Source of the DNA: Planctomycetaceae bacterium
Lineage (GTDB): Bacteria; Planctomycetota; Planctomycetia; Gemmatales; Gemmataceae
NCBI GenBank assembly: GCA_013823135.1
Contig: PNLP01000001.1
Location: 186,001 to 250,000, forward strand
DNA: 64,000 nt
Direction of reading: 5' to 3'
Shown piece after piece: positions 8,116-17,393 of this stretch. Position numbers and translations under genes: made by a program. The notes beneath the pieces are model-generated. The model searched no databases and was not told where the DNA came from. It saw nothing but the letters and a program-made list of their open reading frames with translations. How positions within the stretch are numbered: the first letter of the stretch is position 1; every line of letters begins with the position of its first letter.

Positions 8116-9219
8116 ATGCGACGGTCGTTCTGGTTGGCAGCGGCAGGTGGGTTGAGTCTCTCAGTTGGGGCAGCCGCACGTCCCCCCGCAGATTCGGCAC
8201 CAACCGCCCCAGGGGCAGCCGCGGTACAACCCGCACAAGCCGCACCCCCGTGGGCAAACAAGTTCTTTCTGCCAGACATCGCCACGAACCGGGAGCAACC
8301 CGCGCCGCTGGCGATTACCCATAACTTCGGCGAAGTTCCGCACGGCACCCTTTGCGTCCAGAAGTTCATCATCACGAACATCTACGACGTGCCGATGCAG
8401 ATCACCGATGTGCGGAAGAGTTGTACCTGTCTCGACTACATCCCACTGACCAAGACTCTCCAGCCGAACGAAACGGCGGAGTTCACGGTCACGATGAACG
8501 CGGGAAAGTTCGTCGGGCTGAACACGCAGACGTTCTACGTCACCTTTGGCCCGAAGTACGTCTCGACAGCGGTCATTCGCGTGCAGGCCACCAGCCGCAC
8601 GGATGTGACGCTCACACCCGGAGCGGTTGCATTCGGGACCGTGCCACAGGGAAGCCGGTCGAGTCAGGCCGTGACCGTGAAGTACTCTGGGCGAACCCGT
8701 GACTGGAAACTCACGGAAGTCGTTCCCACACAGGGTCCGTTCGAGGTGCGATTTGCCGAGGTCAGTCGCGGTGGTGTGCTTCGTGGTGGAGCGGAATACT
8801 CGGTGGAAGTGACACTGAAGCCTAACGCCCCTCCAGGAGCGATCTCGGAACAGGTCGGCATCAAGACGAGCGACCCGACTCACCCCGTTGTGCAGATCGC
8901 GGTCTCGGGGACGATTGCGGCACCGATCGAACTGGCTCCGAACAAGGTCCGGTTCGACGGTGTTCCGGTGGGTCAGTCGGTGACCCAGCGAGTGCTTGTG
9001 CGGGCTGCGAAGCCGTTCAAGATTTTGGGTGTCGATGGTGCAGGGGATGGCGTGACGGTGGAACTCCCATCCACGCCCGCTCCGCTTCAGGTTCACTTCC
9101 TGACAGTGAAGTTCGACCCGAAGCAAGCGGGTGTCGCGAGCCCGCAACTTCGAATCCGTACCGACCTCGATGGTGGCTCGGCAACATTGCCAATCGAAGC
9201 CGAGGCAATCGCGAAGTGA
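8116..9219 (+). CDS. DUF1573 secreted protein
   Basis: A 367-residue protein with a signal peptide (FWLAAAGGLSLSVGAAA) and an Ala/Pro-rich linker. The DUF1573 core follows: HNFGEVPHGTLCVQKFIITN, then VRKSCTCLDY and NETAEFTVTMNAGKF, which is the family pattern of an Ig-like strand pair around a Cys-x-Cys. Two further Ig-like (ASPM/Hydin-type) repeats follow, starting at VAFGTVPQGSRSSQ and VRFDGVPVGQSVTQ. The ATG at 8116 has a strong GCAGGAGG upstream. DUF1573 proteins are abundant in planctomycetes and Bacteroidetes and probably act in the cell envelope; no reaction is known. It stands alone between a terminator at 7985 and a hairpin at 9249. Confidence 0.88.
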   Translation: MRRSFWLAAAGGLSLSVGAAARPPADSAPTAPGAAAVQPAQAAPPWANKFFLPDIATNREQPAPLAITHNFGEVPHGTLCVQKFIITNIYDVPMQITDVRKSCTCLDYIPLTKTLQPNETAEFTVTMNAGKFVGLNTQTFYVTFGPKYVSTAVIRVQATSRTDVTLTPGAVAFGTVPQGSRSSQAVTVKYSGRTRDWKLTEVVPTQGPFEVRFAEVSRGGVLRGGAEYSVEVTLKPNAPPGAISEQVGIKTSDPTHPVVQIAVSGTIAAPIELAPNKVRFDGVPVGQSVTQRVLVRAAKPFKILGVDGAGDGVTVELPSTPAPLQVHFLTVKFDPKQAGVASPQLRIRTDLDGGSATLPIEAEAIAK

Positions 9220-9248
9220 GTATCGTTTGAAGTTGTGCAGGAACAACA

Positions 9249-9281
9249 GAGCGTGACACCGATAAGGTTCGGGTCACGCTC
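9249..9281 (+). terminator. Possible terminator hairpin after DUF1573 gene
   Basis: GAGCGTGAC (9249-9257) and GTCACGCTC (9273-9281) form a perfect 9-bp stem with a 15-base loop, 29 bases past the stop codon. No clear T-run follows, so it may be a weak or factor-assisted stop. Confidence 0.45.
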
Positions 9282-9622
9282 GACTTCATTCGTGTGTCCG
9301 CGATCGTACAACACCTCGCGCTTCGTTCAGGCCTCGCATGATTCTGACACAGACTCGGAAATGAACAGCCTCACCGTAATGCCGCCGTGTTGCGCATCTT
9401 ACGTCTCATGAATCCCTTACCGAGTTTTTGCGGCGTCCGAAATTGTTCTGATGAACTTTCTTCCGGACAAGTCAATGTTTCCAGAACGGTTCCGGGGAAG
9501 GGTGTGCATCTCGCGTGGAACCAAATTCCCTGACGCCAACTGCTTGACATTCAGATGACGTAAATTCCCTGACCGGAACAACCGATACAGAAGGAGTTAT
9601 CGGCACAGCCGAGGGATTCCAC
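9282..9622. other. Intergenic region upstream of the GT39 gene
   Basis: About 340 bases with no convincing gene on either strand. It holds two copies of AAATTCCCTGAC (9523-9534 and 9562-9573), a TTGACA at 9544-9549 between them with no matching -10 at the right distance, and GAGGGA at 9611 that serves as ribosome binding site for the ATG at 9623. This is probably the 5' regulatory region of the glycosyltransferase. Confidence 0.5.
9523..9573. repeat. Two 12-bp direct repeats 39 bp apart
   Basis: AAATTCCCTGAC occurs at 9523-9534 and again at 9562-9573, flanking a TTGACA hexamer and 50-100 bases upstream of the GT39 start. The position suggests an operator pair, but chance or a short duplication is possible. 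Confidence 0.45.
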
Positions 9623-11131
9623 ATGCGGTTGTCCCGAGAACTCGCCCGTTCGCTCGTTCGCCCATTCCCCGCAATTCAAACGCTACAAGAGTGTTGGTTC
9701 CCGGTCGCGGTCGCTCTCTACCTCCTACTTATTGGTGGGATTCGCACGCTTGCCGCAAGAAGCCTGATGATCGACGAGTCGGAGCAACTCGCCCTCTCGC
9801 AAGTGCTTTCGCTGGGGTACGGTTCACAGCCGCCTCTGGTCGTCTGGGTCGTCTGGGTAGCCACGGCTCTCTTCGGTCCGACGGCCGCAACCGTGATCGC
9901 AGTACGGTTCGCCATTCTCGGGCTGATGTACGCCGGACTCTACACATGCGGTCGGGCTGTAACTGCCACCCCTGGCAAAACGGCACTTGCTGCGGCAGCA
10001 GCGTTGTTTGTGCCTGCTGTCAGTTGGGATTTCGTGTTCGATAAGACGAACACCCCCGCAGCTTGTGCGTTCGCAGCATTGACTGTCGCCGCACTGATCC
10101 GGGCAGTTCGAAGTGATAACGTCCGATGGGCCGTGGCTGCGGGCGTCTTCGCGGGTCTCGGGGTGTTGAGCAAGTACACCTTCATCCCGTTTGTGGCTGG
10201 CTTGTTCGCCGCCTCGCTAACCATTCCGCAGTATCGCCGCTGGGTGTTGTCTTCGCGAGGGGTCATCGCTTCAGCGATGACGACCGTAGTCGTACTGCCG
10301 CATGTGATTTGGGTACTGACGAGTCAGGCGGAACTTGCAGAAAGTATCACGCACTCAATCACCCATCGCCCTGGTCGCACTTTCGGCATGCTGCTCACTT
10401 CGGCGGGTGACGTTGTCGCGATGTCGTGTGGGTTCACGCTCCTTGTGTTCGCAATCATTGCACCCGGAGTTTACAGTCGGAAAGCGAACCTCACTTCGGA
10501 ATCGCGTCTCCTCGGCAGGGCGTTGTTGCTCGCGTCGGTGGCGGCTATTGTTGTGGTGGTTCTCGCCGGCGGAAACCGGCTCAAGGCACACTGGTTCACA
10601 CCACTCGCTGTTCTTCTGCCAACGTATCTCATCACACGTCTTGATTTCGTTCCTGTCCCCAGATTGCGGCTTATCAGCCTGTGGTGTGCCGTTGTGGGAA
10701 CAGTCGTTGGCGTGACACTTGCGGCAGGTGTGCTCCTTGGCACGGATTTGCTCGCGCAAGGTCGGCACCTCAGAGAACGAGATCAGTTGGCCGCTGAAGT
10801 TTCAATCGCTTTCGCCGAGCGGCCCGATAGCATTGTTTGCGATGCGTTTCGTGACGCGGGAAACCTCCGGTTCGCGTGCCCAGATTCTGTCGTTGCCGTC
10901 CTGAGCACACCTTCTTCTGCACGCCCTGCCTTACGTGGATCAGTCGTCCTGGTCTGGGATGCCTCGAAAAGTGACGACATCCCCGACCTGACGACAATGA
11001 TGCTTGCGAGAGATTATGGTTTGCGCCCCGACCCGTTCGGACCGGTGAGTTATCTTGGCGAACGGCCATCAAGTGCCAATAGGACGGGTCATCGACTCGG
11101 AGTCGTCACACTGGTGCGAGTTGTGAAATGA
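9623..11131 (+). CDS. GT39-type integral membrane glycosyltransferase
   Basis: A 502-residue multi-pass membrane protein of the ArnT/dolichyl-phosphate-mannose mannosyltransferase superfamily. After the first transmembrane segment it carries the acidic catalytic-type motif MIDESEQLALSQ, followed by GYGSQPPLVVWVVW, which corresponds to the conserved first periplasmic loop and the Pro-Pro motif of GT39/PMT_2 enzymes. About ten more hydrophobic segments follow, then a soluble C-terminal domain of about 120 residues. Such enzymes move a sugar from a polyprenyl-phosphate donor to lipid, protein or glycan on the outer face of the membrane. The acceptor is unknown. A second GT39-like gene at 11201-12841 faces it and ends 69 bp away. 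Confidence 0.82.
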   Translation: MRLSRELARSLVRPFPAIQTLQECWFPVAVALYLLLIGGIRTLAARSLMIDESEQLALSQVLSLGYGSQPPLVVWVVWVATALFGPTAATVIAVRFAILGLMYAGLYTCGRAVTATPGKTALAAAAALFVPAVSWDFVFDKTNTPAACAFAALTVAALIRAVRSDNVRWAVAAGVFAGLGVLSKYTFIPFVAGLFAASLTIPQYRRWVLSSRGVIASAMTTVVVLPHVIWVLTSQAELAESITHSITHRPGRTFGMLLTSAGDVVAMSCGFTLLVFAIIAPGVYSRKANLTSESRLLGRALLLASVAAIVVVVLAGGNRLKAHWFTPLAVLLPTYLITRLDFVPVPRLRLISLWCAVVGTVVGVTLAAGVLLGTDLLAQGRHLRERDQLAAEVSIAFAERPDSIVCDAFRDAGNLRFACPDSVVAVLSTPSSARPALRGSVVLVWDASKSDDIPDLTTMMLARDYGLRPDPFGPVSYLGERPSSANRTGHRLGVVTLVRVVK

Positions 11132-11200
11132 CTCAACCCCAAAGCTTCGATAACTGACATTCGCCAGCCAAGTCTTCCTCCCAGGTGAGACAAGGAGGCG

Positions 11201-12841
11201 TTATTGCGAGCGACGAGCAAGACAGTGGACGACACATTTAATTGTCCAGCGTTCAGCCTCATTCGCCTGAATCTGGTGTTCCGTTCTGGAGACGCTCACC
11301 CATTCCTGGCCCAGGGTGGACCTGAACTTAGTCTCAATCTGTTCCGCAGGTTCTTGTACAGTGATGACGATCAACCATACGCGCAGCGTGTCTGGGTGTG
11401 TCACGGTCGGACCGTGCCAGGAAACACGCTCACCGAAGCGAGCCATGTACCAATCCAGTGTCTCTCGCTGTTTCGGAATGGGACAACGGAACGCGATCTC
11501 GTCACCTGGTTCAAGTTGCCGCTCAAGATCGAGCGTCATGCGCTGCATCCAACGTCCGTAGAACTCGCGGTGTGGTTTGACAGCGTCTGCAACCATTTCT
11601 GCAATGCCGAATAATCCCAATACGACGAAGACTCCTCGCGTCCAGCGGAGGCGTCGTTCGAGCGAAGAAACCGTTTCGAGGATTCGGGAGATACCACAGC
11701 CAATCAGCAGGCAAATCGAAGGTGCAAGGTGCATTGAGAGTCGAGTACAGGCACCGTAGGGGTATTGCCCCAGGGCTGCCGCCACGAAATTCAGTGCGAA
11801 CGGCGTCAGGCACAGCAGCAGTATGTAGCGGTTGTCCGAACGCACGCAGGACCACACTCCGGTCAAGAAGAGCAGGCACGTGAGGGTGCTTCCGCCGTTG
11901 CCGTCGCCCCAGGGATACGACATCAATCGCCCAGTGTGGATCTTCACTGACCACCAAATGAAGTCAGGAACTCCACCCGGCGGGAACCCGTGTTTCCAGT
12001 AGGTTCGCATGAACTCCTTGAGTGCTGCGGCCTGTGGATCTGCTCCCTGACGGAGCACGAGCGAAAACACGACAGCGAACGCCGCCAGCATCATCACGTT
12101 GTAACCAGCGAAAAGCGCGGTGACTCGCCGGTCAGGGCATCGCCAGACTGCGGGGAGAAGGTACACACTTACAGAGCCGGCGACGAATACAGTCGGGTAA
12201 GACATCCCCAGCGTAAAGGGGACAACCGCAGCCAACGCGACAAGTGGCCAGAGGCGATCAGGTTGCTGTCGCCACCTTACTGCTAGTGCCATCAGGAGTG
12301 TTGAGCAGAACATGTCCGCCGTGTAAGGCTTGATGGTGCTCGACATCATGACAGGCCAGCGAGCAACTGCCATGATCCCAATCGCGAACGCAGCGGCGGG
12401 TGGTGGAACGACACGTCGTGCGAAGTCCCAGAACACGATCAACCCGCCAAGCCCAAACAAGCATGGGACAAATCGCATCGCGTGTTCTGAACTCCCCAGT
12501 ACAAGCAGCACTGCTCGTTCAGCCCAGAGAAAAAAGATCGGCGCGACTTGCATCTCGTCGAGCGCGTGCGTGAGACCTTCAAAGTCTCGACGGATGATAT
12601 TCAGAGCGACTGCTGCTTCGTCGTTCCAGATCGAGCCACTGAGCAGGTAGCGAAACAGCCTTGCGCAAAGGCCGAGAGCGATTAACCACGTCGTCATCCG
12701 GCGGAGTTGTCGAACGTAGTCGCGACGCGACAACTCGAATGGAGCCTTGTCTGCCAGTTGGTGCGTGGTCAGTGCTTCGAGAGCTGTGGCCACGGCGGTA
12801 CTCGCAACCGAGGGTCGGGACGTGCGGGCGCGAATCGTCAA
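11201..12841 (-). CDS. GT39-like integral membrane protein, probable glycosyltransferase
   Basis: A 546-residue multi-pass protein. The loop after the first transmembrane segment reads SGSIWNDEAAVALNIIRRDF, with the Asp-Glu pair typical of the GT39 superfamily; further on, LDEMQVAPIFFLWAER matches the second conserved stretch and WPVMMSSTIKPYTADMFCST the later loop. It has about ten membrane segments and a soluble tail of about 130 residues. The donor should be a polyprenyl-linked sugar and the acceptor is unknown. The N-terminal 45 residues are polar and Thr-rich; the ATG at 12841 is the longest start and a start further in is possible. It is convergent with the GT39 gene at 9623 and divergent from the M16 protease gene. 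Confidence 0.75.
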   Translation of the reverse strand: MTIRARTSRPSVASTAVATALEALTTHQLADKAPFELSRRDYVRQLRRMTTWLIALGLCARLFRYLLSGSIWNDEAAVALNIIRRDFEGLTHALDEMQVAPIFFLWAERAVLLVLGSSEHAMRFVPCLFGLGGLIVFWDFARRVVPPPAAAFAIGIMAVARWPVMMSSTIKPYTADMFCSTLLMALAVRWRQQPDRLWPLVALAAVVPFTLGMSYPTVFVAGSVSVYLLPAVWRCPDRRVTALFAGYNVMMLAAFAVVFSLVLRQGADPQAAALKEFMRTYWKHGFPPGGVPDFIWWSVKIHTGRLMSYPWGDGNGGSTLTCLLFLTGVWSCVRSDNRYILLLCLTPFALNFVAAALGQYPYGACTRLSMHLAPSICLLIGCGISRILETVSSLERRLRWTRGVFVVLGLFGIAEMVADAVKPHREFYGRWMQRMTLDLERQLEPGDEIAFRCPIPKQRETLDWYMARFGERVSWHGPTVTHPDTLRVWLIVITVQEPAEQIETKFRSTLGQEWVSVSRTEHQIQANEAERWTIKCVVHCLARRSQ

Positions 12842-12968
12842 TCAAAGGGCTCATCGGTTCGCCAACCCTCATGACTTGAACGATTCTCCCGAACGCAGCA
12901 CTCTCGCAGGAACGACTGGCGCGATACACTAAGTGGAGACTCCTGTGCCAGGAAGGAAAGGATCATCC

Positions 12969-15716
12969 ATGTCTCGGCTTGCCATCGCACTTGCACTGAT
13001 GATGTCGCCCACAATCGTCCGTGCTGCGGATCCCCAATCCAACGCCGAATTGGTGAAGACCGCTCAGGCGGTCTTCAAGGATCTCAAAACTGTCACGCTC
13101 GACAACGGCTTGCGCGTCTACCTGCTACCTGTGAAGGGATCGCCGACCGTGTCGGTCATGGTCGCGTACAAGGTTGGTAGCGCGGACGAAGAGAAAGATC
13201 AAACGGGTCTGTCGCACTACCTCGAACACCTGATGTTCAAGGGAACCGAGAAACTCATGCCCGGCGACATCGACCGAGCTACGCAGCGAAATGGCGGGCG
13301 GAACAACGCCTACACCAGCGAGGACATGACGGTCTACCACTTCGACTTCGCGTCGGACCGCTGGCAATCCGCCCTGGACATCGAGGCTGACCGGATGCGC
13401 AACATTCGCATCGATGCGAAGCACGAGTTCCAGCAAGAGAAGGGCGCGGTCATCTCCGAGTTGAATGGCAACGAGGACAGCCCTGGCGACCTGGAATACA
13501 AGGCCATTCTTCCGATGTTGTGGCCGAAGGAATCGCCTTATTCGCACCCTGTGATTGGTCAGCGAGAACATGTTCAAGGGGCTACCGCGGAAATCATCAA
13601 GCGACATTACGACAAGTGGTACCACCCCAACAACGCCGCGCTTGTCATCGCGGGCGGATTCAACGCCGATGAAACGTTGGCGAAGATCAAGAAATTGTTC
13701 GACCCCATCCCCAAAGGCGAACTGCCGAAGCGGAAGGTCGCGACGTACTACAAGGATCGCGCTGGTCCCATCCGGAAGGAGTTCGAATCGAAGTTCGATC
13801 AACCCCGCCTGGTGATGGGATTCAACACCGTCGCAGTGGGTACCCCAGAAGACCCAATTCTCGACGTGATTCAGTACGTGCTGGCTGATGGCAAAACATC
13901 GCGGTTGTACCGCAAACTCGTAGAGGACGACCGAATCGCATCGTCAGTCGATGCGGGCAATTACGCGGGACGTTATCCAGGCTGGTTTGCGGTGACACTG
14001 GATTTGCTCAAGGGCAAGGATCATAAGAAGGCTGAGGAAATGGTGTTCGCGGAACTGGAGAAACTGGCAACCGAGCCGATTTCAGACGAAGAACTGAACC
14101 GCGCCCGCAAGAAGTTGCTCGCACGATTCGTGTTCTCTCGCGAGAGCATTCACAGTCTCGCCGACGCGATCTCACGCACGAGTACCTATCCCGGCGGTGA
14201 AGACGTTGCGAAGTTCTTCGCCGATTACCTTGAGCGGATCGTCGCGGTCACCAAGGCCGACGTTCAACGAGTCGCGAAGGAATACCTGAACCGCAAGCAA
14301 GCGTGTGTCGTGTGGAGCATCCCCAAAGAAGCGAAAGAAGACAAGAAGGCTGGAGAGTGCAGCACAACCTCTGTTGGCATAAAGGGGGCGACAACCCCCG
14401 CTCGACAGAGTCGTCGGGCAGACGCAGCGGGTGCCGGTGAATTCTCCCTCGCTGATGCAAAGCGGACCGTTCTGCCGAACGGGTTGACTGTGATTCTGCT
14501 CGAGGATCACAAACTGCCGGTTGTCGTTGGAGCGGTCGATGTCAACGATGTCGGTTTGCGTGAACCGGCCGATAAGAATGGGGTTGCTGCGCTCGTCGGG
14601 AGTTTGCTCGAAGAAGGCACCGATAAGCACACGGGCAAGCAGATCTCATCGCTGATTGAGGACACAGGTGGCAGCCTCTCCCTGAGCGGGTCTGGCGGGT
14701 CTTTCAAGGTTCTCACACCCGACGCCGATCTCGCCCTCGGGTTGCTATTCGAATGTCTGCAACGCCCAAGCTTCCCCGCGGAGGCGTTCGCGCAACAAAA
14801 GGAGCAACAACTCGCTGGAATCGACGATGCAGCCACACAGCCACAGAGCCGTGCCTCGGATACCTTCCATGCAATCGTCTATGGGAAACACCCGTTCGGA
14901 CGTCCAGGGAGCGGTACCCGTGCGACGGTCGAGAAATTGACACCCGAAGATTGCAAAGCATTTCACAAGCTGGCGTTCGCGCCGAACTTCACGACGGTCG
15001 TTCTCGTGGGTGATTTCAAGGCTGGTGAGATGTTGAAGAACATCGAGGCGTTGACGAAAGACTGGAAGAAGTCTGACGCAGGTAAGCCCGTGGTGGAAGC
15101 CCCGCCGAAGGCGACCACTGGTGTGGAGAAAATCATTAGCGATCCGACAGCAGCACAGGTCCACGTGTTTATCGGTCAACTCGGGATCACTCGCGATAAC
15201 CCGGACTACTACAAGTTACTCGTGATGGACAATGTCCTCGGCACCGGCCCAGGGTTCACGGATCGGCTTTCGTCAACCCTTCGTGACAGACAAGGGTTGG
15301 CCTACACCGTGCGGGCGACGATCGCCAGCGCCGCGGGTACACAACCCGGTACCTTTACGGGCTACATCGGCACCTTCCCCGATAAGTTCCTCGATGTTCG
15401 GCACGGGTTCCTCCGTGAGGTTAACCGCATCCGCGATGAGGCTCCCACGAAACAGGAGGTCGATGACGCGAAGAAATACCTCCTTGGCAGTTTGCCTTTC
15501 CGCTTCACAACGATGTCATCGGTAGCGGGGCAACTCCTGGCTGCTGAGAAGTACAACCTGGGATCCGACTTTCTGGAGAAGTACAAGAAAGAAGTGAGCG
15601 CCGTGACCCCCGAGGACGTTCAGGCTGTCGCGAAGAAGTACCTTGATCCCAAGACATTGACAATTGTTGTGGTCGGTCCGATCGACAAGGACGGCAAACC
15701 GCTCGGGAAGAAGTGA
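12969..15716 (+). CDS. M16 (insulinase-type) zinc protease, two fused modules
   Basis: A 915-residue exported protease; the ATG at 12969 begins a signal peptide ending near VRAA. Module 1 (about residues 38-455) carries the inverted zinc motif His-x-x-Glu-His as HYLEH at 83-87, with the third ligand Glu at about 164 in VISE, 77 residues on, as the family requires. Module 2 (about 490-915) has the same fold markers (TVLPNGLTVILLEDHKLPVV and a late segment with DNVLGTGPGFTDRLSSTLRD) but no HxxEH, so it is the non-catalytic partner. In many bacteria the two are separate genes; here they are one chain joined by a 35-residue linker with unusual DNA. Substrates are probably peptides in the periplasm. 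Confidence 0.9.
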   Translation: MSRLAIALALMMSPTIVRAADPQSNAELVKTAQAVFKDLKTVTLDNGLRVYLLPVKGSPTVSVMVAYKVGSADEEKDQTGLSHYLEHLMFKGTEKLMPGDIDRATQRNGGRNNAYTSEDMTVYHFDFASDRWQSALDIEADRMRNIRIDAKHEFQQEKGAVISELNGNEDSPGDLEYKAILPMLWPKESPYSHPVIGQREHVQGATAEIIKRHYDKWYHPNNAALVIAGGFNADETLAKIKKLFDPIPKGELPKRKVATYYKDRAGPIRKEFESKFDQPRLVMGFNTVAVGTPEDPILDVIQYVLADGKTSRLYRKLVEDDRIASSVDAGNYAGRYPGWFAVTLDLLKGKDHKKAEEMVFAELEKLATEPISDEELNRARKKLLARFVFSRESIHSLADAISRTSTYPGGEDVAKFFADYLERIVAVTKADVQRVAKEYLNRKQACVVWSIPKEAKEDKKAGECSTTSVGIKGATTPARQSRRADAAGAGEFSLADAKRTVLPNGLTVILLEDHKLPVVVGAVDVNDVGLREPADKNGVAALVGSLLEEGTDKHTGKQISSLIEDTGGSLSLSGSGGSFKVLTPDADLALGLLFECLQRPSFPAEAFAQQKEQQLAGIDDAATQPQSRASDTFHAIVYGKHPFGRPGSGTRATVEKLTPEDCKAFHKLAFAPNFTTVVLVGDFKAGEMLKNIEALTKDWKKSDAGKPVVEAPPKATTGVEKIISDPTAAQVHVFIGQLGITRDNPDYYKLLVMDNVLGTGPGFTDRLSSTLRDRQGLAYTVRATIASAAGTQPGTFTGYIGTFPDKFLDVRHGFLREVNRIRDEAPTKQEVDDAKKYLLGSLPFRFTTMSSVAGQLLAAEKYNLGSDFLEKYKKEVSAVTPEDVQAVAKKYLDPKTLTIVVVGPIDKDGKPLGKK
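14384..14413. other. GC-rich hairpin inside the M16 linker
   Basis: GGGGG-CGACAA-CCCCC (14384-14399) is followed by a smaller CGAC-AGA-GTCG stem (14403-14413). Both lie in the in-frame segment that codes for the linker between the two M16 modules. The segment encodes an Arg/Ala/Thr-rich stretch unlike the rest of the protein and may be a palindromic unit inserted in frame. Confidence 0.5.
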
Positions 15717-15726
15717 TCGCAGTTCT

Positions 15727-15755
15727 TCTGCCGCGACTCGTACGGTCGCGGCAGA
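15727..15755 (+). terminator. Hairpin after the M16 gene
   Basis: TCTGCCGCGAC (15727-15737) pairs perfectly with GTCGCGGCAGA (15745-15755) around a 7-base loop, 10 bases past the stop codon. There is no T-run, but position and strength suggest transcription termination. Confidence 0.5.
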
Positions 15756-15818
15756 TCGAACCGTCATGGGATTTGGGACGTATTACTCAGCGCCACCCAG
15801 GTTTCCGGAGCCGCGGGT

Positions 15819-17243
15819 ATGAAACAGACAATCAAGATCGCGATTCCAATTGCCGTACTCATGGCGGTGATCTTCGGAATCACGTATTTCTCACAGTATA
15901 CCCCGCCAGAAGACGACTCCACCCGCCCGGGTACGACCACAGCTAAGGAGCCGCCCCTGCGGTTCTTCACGAGCGCCCGGCAATGGAACCCATTCGGTAG
16001 CCCACAGGACCGGACGTTCCCTGGTTTCTACGAGGTGCAGGCGAATGCCGCGGGCACTCCAAACGCGGCCGCATTCTGGTTCGAAAACCGCAACGACAAA
16101 TCTGTCACGATGCAACTCAAGGGTGTGAGTTGTGGTGCCTGCAGTGGTGGCCGGGTTGCTGCAATTCCACCTGAAGTTGCTCGTCAATTGCTCCAGATGA
16201 CTGCGTTATCCACTCTTCCGGGCGGACTGTTTAGTGGAATGCCACTCGGGATGGCCGGCCCAGGTGCGAACCTCGCCGAGGATCGTCTCGCCTGGCAGTC
16301 TTACACGTTCCGTGACAACCCAAAAGCTGAGTACAAGGTTCCCGCCGGAGGCAACACTGACGGATGGTCTCCACAGTGGGGGATTCTCGAACTTCGCTTC
16401 TCGGTTGGTGCGGTCGGACCAAAAACACTCTCCTCCGAGTTCAATCTTCAGGTCGATGGCACACCACAAATTGGGACGGCAAACTTCGCCATCAGCTTTG
16501 AAGGTGCTGAGCCATTCGACCTATCTCGCAGTTTTGTCGATGTCGGAGAACTTCAGGAGACGTCGCCCGCAAACCAGTACGAGGTGATCGTCTACTCAGC
16601 GACACGGGGACCGAACGGAAACGGACCAGGAGACCTTCAAGTTCCGAAGACTGATATCCAGCTACCTGGAGGTGCAGTTGGCGAACCTGGACCGTTCGTC
16701 TCGGTTAGTCCCGCCGTGCGCTTGCCCGAAGCTGACTTAATGCAAATCCCCAACCAGATTCAAAGGGCAGTGAGAGTCGAGGCCGCTTATCGACTCACAA
16801 TCACTGTTGCACCAACCGTGGGAGAGAAAAGGGTTGATCTTGGTCCGCTCGAACGTGACGTTCATATCTCCACAGGTGACACGCGAAAGACCGTCCGAGT
16901 TAAGGGGATCGTTCGTGGTGGTGTCTGGCTTGATGGTAATCTAAAAGAGATTGACGTACGCTACAAGTTTGAGGATGGAGCCGTAGGACAGACGTTTAAC
17001 GTCGTGACAGATCGACCCGACCAGGAACTTGTGTACGTTAGCAATGACCCAACAACACCCGAGAATGTCAAAGTCGATCTCGAGAAACAGCCTGCTGACC
17101 CGGATCGTGGGCACTACAAGCTGAAGGTCACGGTGCCACCTCGAGCAAAGGCTGGTGTCTGGAGTGGGTTTGTCGTTCTGGAGTTAAAGGGGCCAAATCC
17201 CCAAAGAATCCGAATCCCGATCAAGGGGAACGGAACCAGATAA
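15819..17243 (+). CDS. Membrane-anchored extracytoplasmic protein with DUF1573-like beta domains
   Basis: A 474-residue protein of no recognised family. An N-terminal anchor (about residues 6-25, IAIPIAVLMAVIFGITYF) is followed by a soluble, beta-rich region. Residues about 80-115 contain VTMQLKGVSCGACSGG, a Cys-x-x-Cys placed after a strand much as the CTC of DUF1573 proteins is. The C-terminal 140 residues (TVRVKGIVRGGVWL and KAGVWSGFVVLELKGPNPQR) look like one or two Ig-like modules of the kind found at the end of DUF1573 proteins. A Cys pair in the periplasm could be redox-active or bind metal; this is inference. It lies between the M16 gene and the tetraheme cytochrome gene, all on the plus strand. 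Confidence 0.65.
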   Translation: MKQTIKIAIPIAVLMAVIFGITYFSQYTPPEDDSTRPGTTTAKEPPLRFFTSARQWNPFGSPQDRTFPGFYEVQANAAGTPNAAAFWFENRNDKSVTMQLKGVSCGACSGGRVAAIPPEVARQLLQMTALSTLPGGLFSGMPLGMAGPGANLAEDRLAWQSYTFRDNPKAEYKVPAGGNTDGWSPQWGILELRFSVGAVGPKTLSSEFNLQVDGTPQIGTANFAISFEGAEPFDLSRSFVDVGELQETSPANQYEVIVYSATRGPNGNGPGDLQVPKTDIQLPGGAVGEPGPFVSVSPAVRLPEADLMQIPNQIQRAVRVEAAYRLTITVAPTVGEKRVDLGPLERDVHISTGDTRKTVRVKGIVRGGVWLDGNLKEIDVRYKFEDGAVGQTFNVVTDRPDQELVYVSNDPTTPENVKVDLEKQPADPDRGHYKLKVTVPPRAKAGVWSGFVVLELKGPNPQRIRIPIKGNGTR

Positions 17244-17393
17244 AGCTCCCGTTACACTGCGTCACCCGTACCACCGGCGCAGCTTGCCCGTGTTACGCCT
17301 TTTCTCCGACTCGGGTAATGCGAGCACTTCACAACCTCCCCCCGTTGTGCCGAATCGGAGTAGGTGAGCCACGGAACCCTGAGGAGGAACGCC

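Noticed and set aside
9544..9572. Sigma-70 promoter based on TTGACA at 9544
   Set aside because: At 16-18 bases downstream there is no -10-like hexamer, so it is listed only as a hexamer within the regulatory region.
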